DNA of 64,000 nt from Rhodococcus sp. BP22 (GTDB lineage Bacteria; Actinomycetota; Actinomycetes; Mycobacteriales; Mycobacteriaceae), in NCBI RefSeq assembly GCF_014281965.1, contig NZ_JACFTB010000005.1:310001-374000 (forward strand). The letters run 5' to 3'. Positions 62,740-64,000 of this stretch are shown here, one piece after another. Each line of letters opens with the position of its first letter. The stretch's first letter is position 1. The position numbers and the translations under genes are program-made. The notes under the pieces are model-generated. The model made no database searches and was not told the DNA's origin. It saw nothing but the letters and a program-made list of their open reading frames with translations.

Positions 62740-63971
62740 CACTGTGCCTCTGGAGTCGCACCGTAGCGAGCAAGGATCTTCGCGCGCTTGCTCGGTTCGA
62801 TGTTGACGTTGGTGATGTCACCGAGGTAGTGCTCCAACACCCTGTGGTCCATCACCTTTCGCCAGATCGGTGGGAAGTAGGCGAGGGCGATCATGCTTGC
62901 GTAGCCGCTCGGGAGGTTCGGTGCACCTTCCATGCTGCGCAAGGTCTGGTACCTGCGGGTCGGGTTCGCGTGGTGATCGCTGTGCCGCTGAAGGTGATAG
63001 AGAAAGATGTTGGTGACGATGTGATCGGAGTTCCAACTGTGCTCCGGTGCGCACCGCTCGTAGCGGCCAGAGGCGGTCTTGCCGCGTAGCAGCCCGTAAT
63101 GCTCCAGGTAGTTGACGGTTTCGAGGAGCGCGAATCCGTAGACGGCCTGCAGAATCAGGTATGGCGCGATACCGATGCCGAACACGGCGATGAGCCCACC
63201 GAACAACACGACCGACATCAGCCAGGCATTGAGGACATCGTTGCGAATGTTCCACGTGGACTTGCCGAGTCGATCCATACGGGTCTTTTCCAGCTCCCAC
63301 GACGAGCGCAGGCTTCCCCACACGCTGCGGGGGAGGAAGCGCCAGAAGCTCTCGCCGAACTTCGAGCTCGCCGGGTCTTCAGGCGTAGCGACCCGAACGT
63401 GGTGGCCGCGGTTGTGCTCGATGAAGAAGTGTCCGTAGAACGTTTGTGCCAGTGTGACTTTCGACAGCCAGCGTTCGAGGCTCGGCTTCTTGTGCCCCAT
63501 CTCGTGTGCCGTGTTGATTCCCACGCCGCCCACGACGCCGATGCTGATGGCGAGTCCGATCTTCGATGCGAGTCCGAGGCCGCCTTCGATCCCGAGCCAG
63601 CTGAGGTTCTCTGCTGTCCACAGGTAGCAGGCGAAGAGAAGGCTCGCGAACTGGAAGGGGATGTAGATGTACGTGCAGTAGCGGTAGTACTTGTCGTTCT
63701 CCAGACGCTCCATGACCTCATCTGGCGGATTCTGACCGTCCGGACCGAAGAACAGATCGAGCGCAGGCAAGAGCCCGTAGACGAGGATCGGCCCGATCCA
63801 CCACAGCACGGGGGAGACCGCAGACCAGCCGAGTTGGTTGAAGACCCAGATCATCGCGGTGGCGAAGAAGACGGCGGTGGGCGGGACTAGTCCCATTAGC
63901 CATAGGTAACGCTTCTTGTCGTGCCACTCCTCGACGGGGGTGCTCGACTGGGGACTCATCTGGGTTGCCAC
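62739..63971 (-). CDS. alkB: alkane 1-monooxygenase
   Basis: GTG 63971 with GAGGAG upstream gives 410 residues. The diiron His boxes are HEMGHK (156-161), EHNRGHH (185-191) and LQRHSDHH (327-334), with the additional [11 protein letters not shown] motif at 287. Six membrane helices are visible. It hydroxylates the terminal carbon of n-alkanes, taking electrons from rubredoxin. It heads the alkB-rubA-rubB-alkU operon. Only 29 bases upstream are in the window, so its promoter is not seen. A rubredoxin reductase gene is not in the window. Confidence 0.97.
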   Translation of the reverse strand: MATQMSPQSSTPVEEWHDKKRYLWLMGLVPPTAVFFATAMIWVFNQLGWSAVSPVLWWIGPILVYGLLPALDLFFGPDGQNPPDEVMERLENDKYYRYCTYIYIPFQFASLLFACYLWTAENLSWLGIEGGLGLASKIGLAISIGVVGGVGINTAHEMGHKKPSLERWLSKVTLAQTFYGHFFIEHNRGHHVRVATPEDPASSKFGESFWRFLPRSVWGSLRSSWELEKTRMDRLGKSTWNIRNDVLNAWLMSVVLFGGLIAVFGIGIAPYLILQAVYGFALLETVNYLEHYGLLRGKTASGRYERCAPEHSWNSDHIVTNIFLYHLQRHSDHHANPTRRYQTLRSMEGAPNLPSGYASMIALAYFPPIWRKVMDHRVLEHYLGDITNVNIEPSKRAKILARYGATPEAQ

Positions 63972-64000
63972 GACGCAAACTCCTCATCTGACGCGGATCA

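Noticed and set aside
63099..63890. Plus-strand frame of 263 codons opposite alkB
   Set aside because: alkB on the other strand has all His boxes; the plus frame is acidic low-information sequence typical of an antisense shadow.
1..64000. CRISPR arrays, tRNA or rRNA genes
   Set aside because: No evenly spaced repeats, cloverleaf-like sequences or rRNA signatures were noticed on either strand; tRNA detection by eye is imperfect.

Overview
The window looks like the chromosome of a Rhodococcus-type actinobacterium (Nocardiaceae). The DNA is GC-rich with many GTG starts, and genes are often chained by 4-base ATGA/GTGA overlaps. Typical content includes KshA/KstD/HsaA/HsaC-like steroid enzymes, a class II cholesterol oxidase, GTP-dependent PEP carboxykinase, F420-type LLM oxidoreductases, DUF5313 and an alkB-rubA-rubB-alkU block. 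No rRNA, tRNA, CRISPR array, transposase or replication origin was recognised. All function calls come from reading translations and motifs; no database search was run.

Layout. 1-3600: a partial gene, a VOC protein, and a three-gene islet of two SAM methyltransferases plus a PhyH-type Fe(II)/2-oxoglutarate oxygenase. 3640-4707: an esterase remnant and an IclR regulator. 5097-12138: a steroid or polycyclic-ring catabolic block (small zinc-ribbon protein, broken NTF2-like gene, KstD-like flavoprotein, PadR regulator, and a kshA-hsaA-hsaC-like operon). 12390-13524: a gene graveyard of four truncated genes, two of which have intact relatives elsewhere in the window. 14448-24861: amine catabolism (copper amine oxidase with a Met/His-rich membrane partner, two APC permeases, aldehyde dehydrogenase, amidase, IclR and LuxR regulators). 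25197-29524: an SDR, an OYE-family flavoenzyme, a class II cholesterol oxidase and a divergent TetR. 29497-38000: PEP carboxykinase with DUF5313, a short malic-enzyme-like protein, DUF389, LLM, YihY, and a MarR/MFS pair. 38040-46158: a polysaccharide locus (secreted glycosidase, BcsB-like protein, large membrane protein, cellulose-synthase-like GT2, GT-C enzyme). 46184-50564: a DUF3089 hydrolase and an ATP-grasp ligase coupled to a large protein with a papain-like Cys-His-Asn pattern. 50676-53573: an Rv0785-like flavoprotein and an NAD(P)-binding protein. 53788-61791: a mycosporine-like amino acid (MAA) operon. 61747-63971: alkane hydroxylation genes.

The most notable system is the seven-gene operon at 53788-61791. 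It carries the full mysA-B-C-D set: desmethyl-4-deoxygadusol synthase, O-methyltransferase, ATP-grasp mycosporine-glycine synthase and D-Ala-D-Ala-ligase-like enzyme. These four genes sit between an atypical HAD protein whose nucleophile aspartate is missing and two further genes: a TauD-family Fe(II)/2OG oxygenase and a fused alpha-beta ThDP E1. The last two are not part of the classical pathway and suggest an unusual MAA product or a linked function.

Second in interest are the ATP-grasp/papain-like pair at 47260-50564, the BcsB/GT2/GT-C polysaccharide operon at 39424-46158, and the methyltransferase-PhyH islet at 878-3598.
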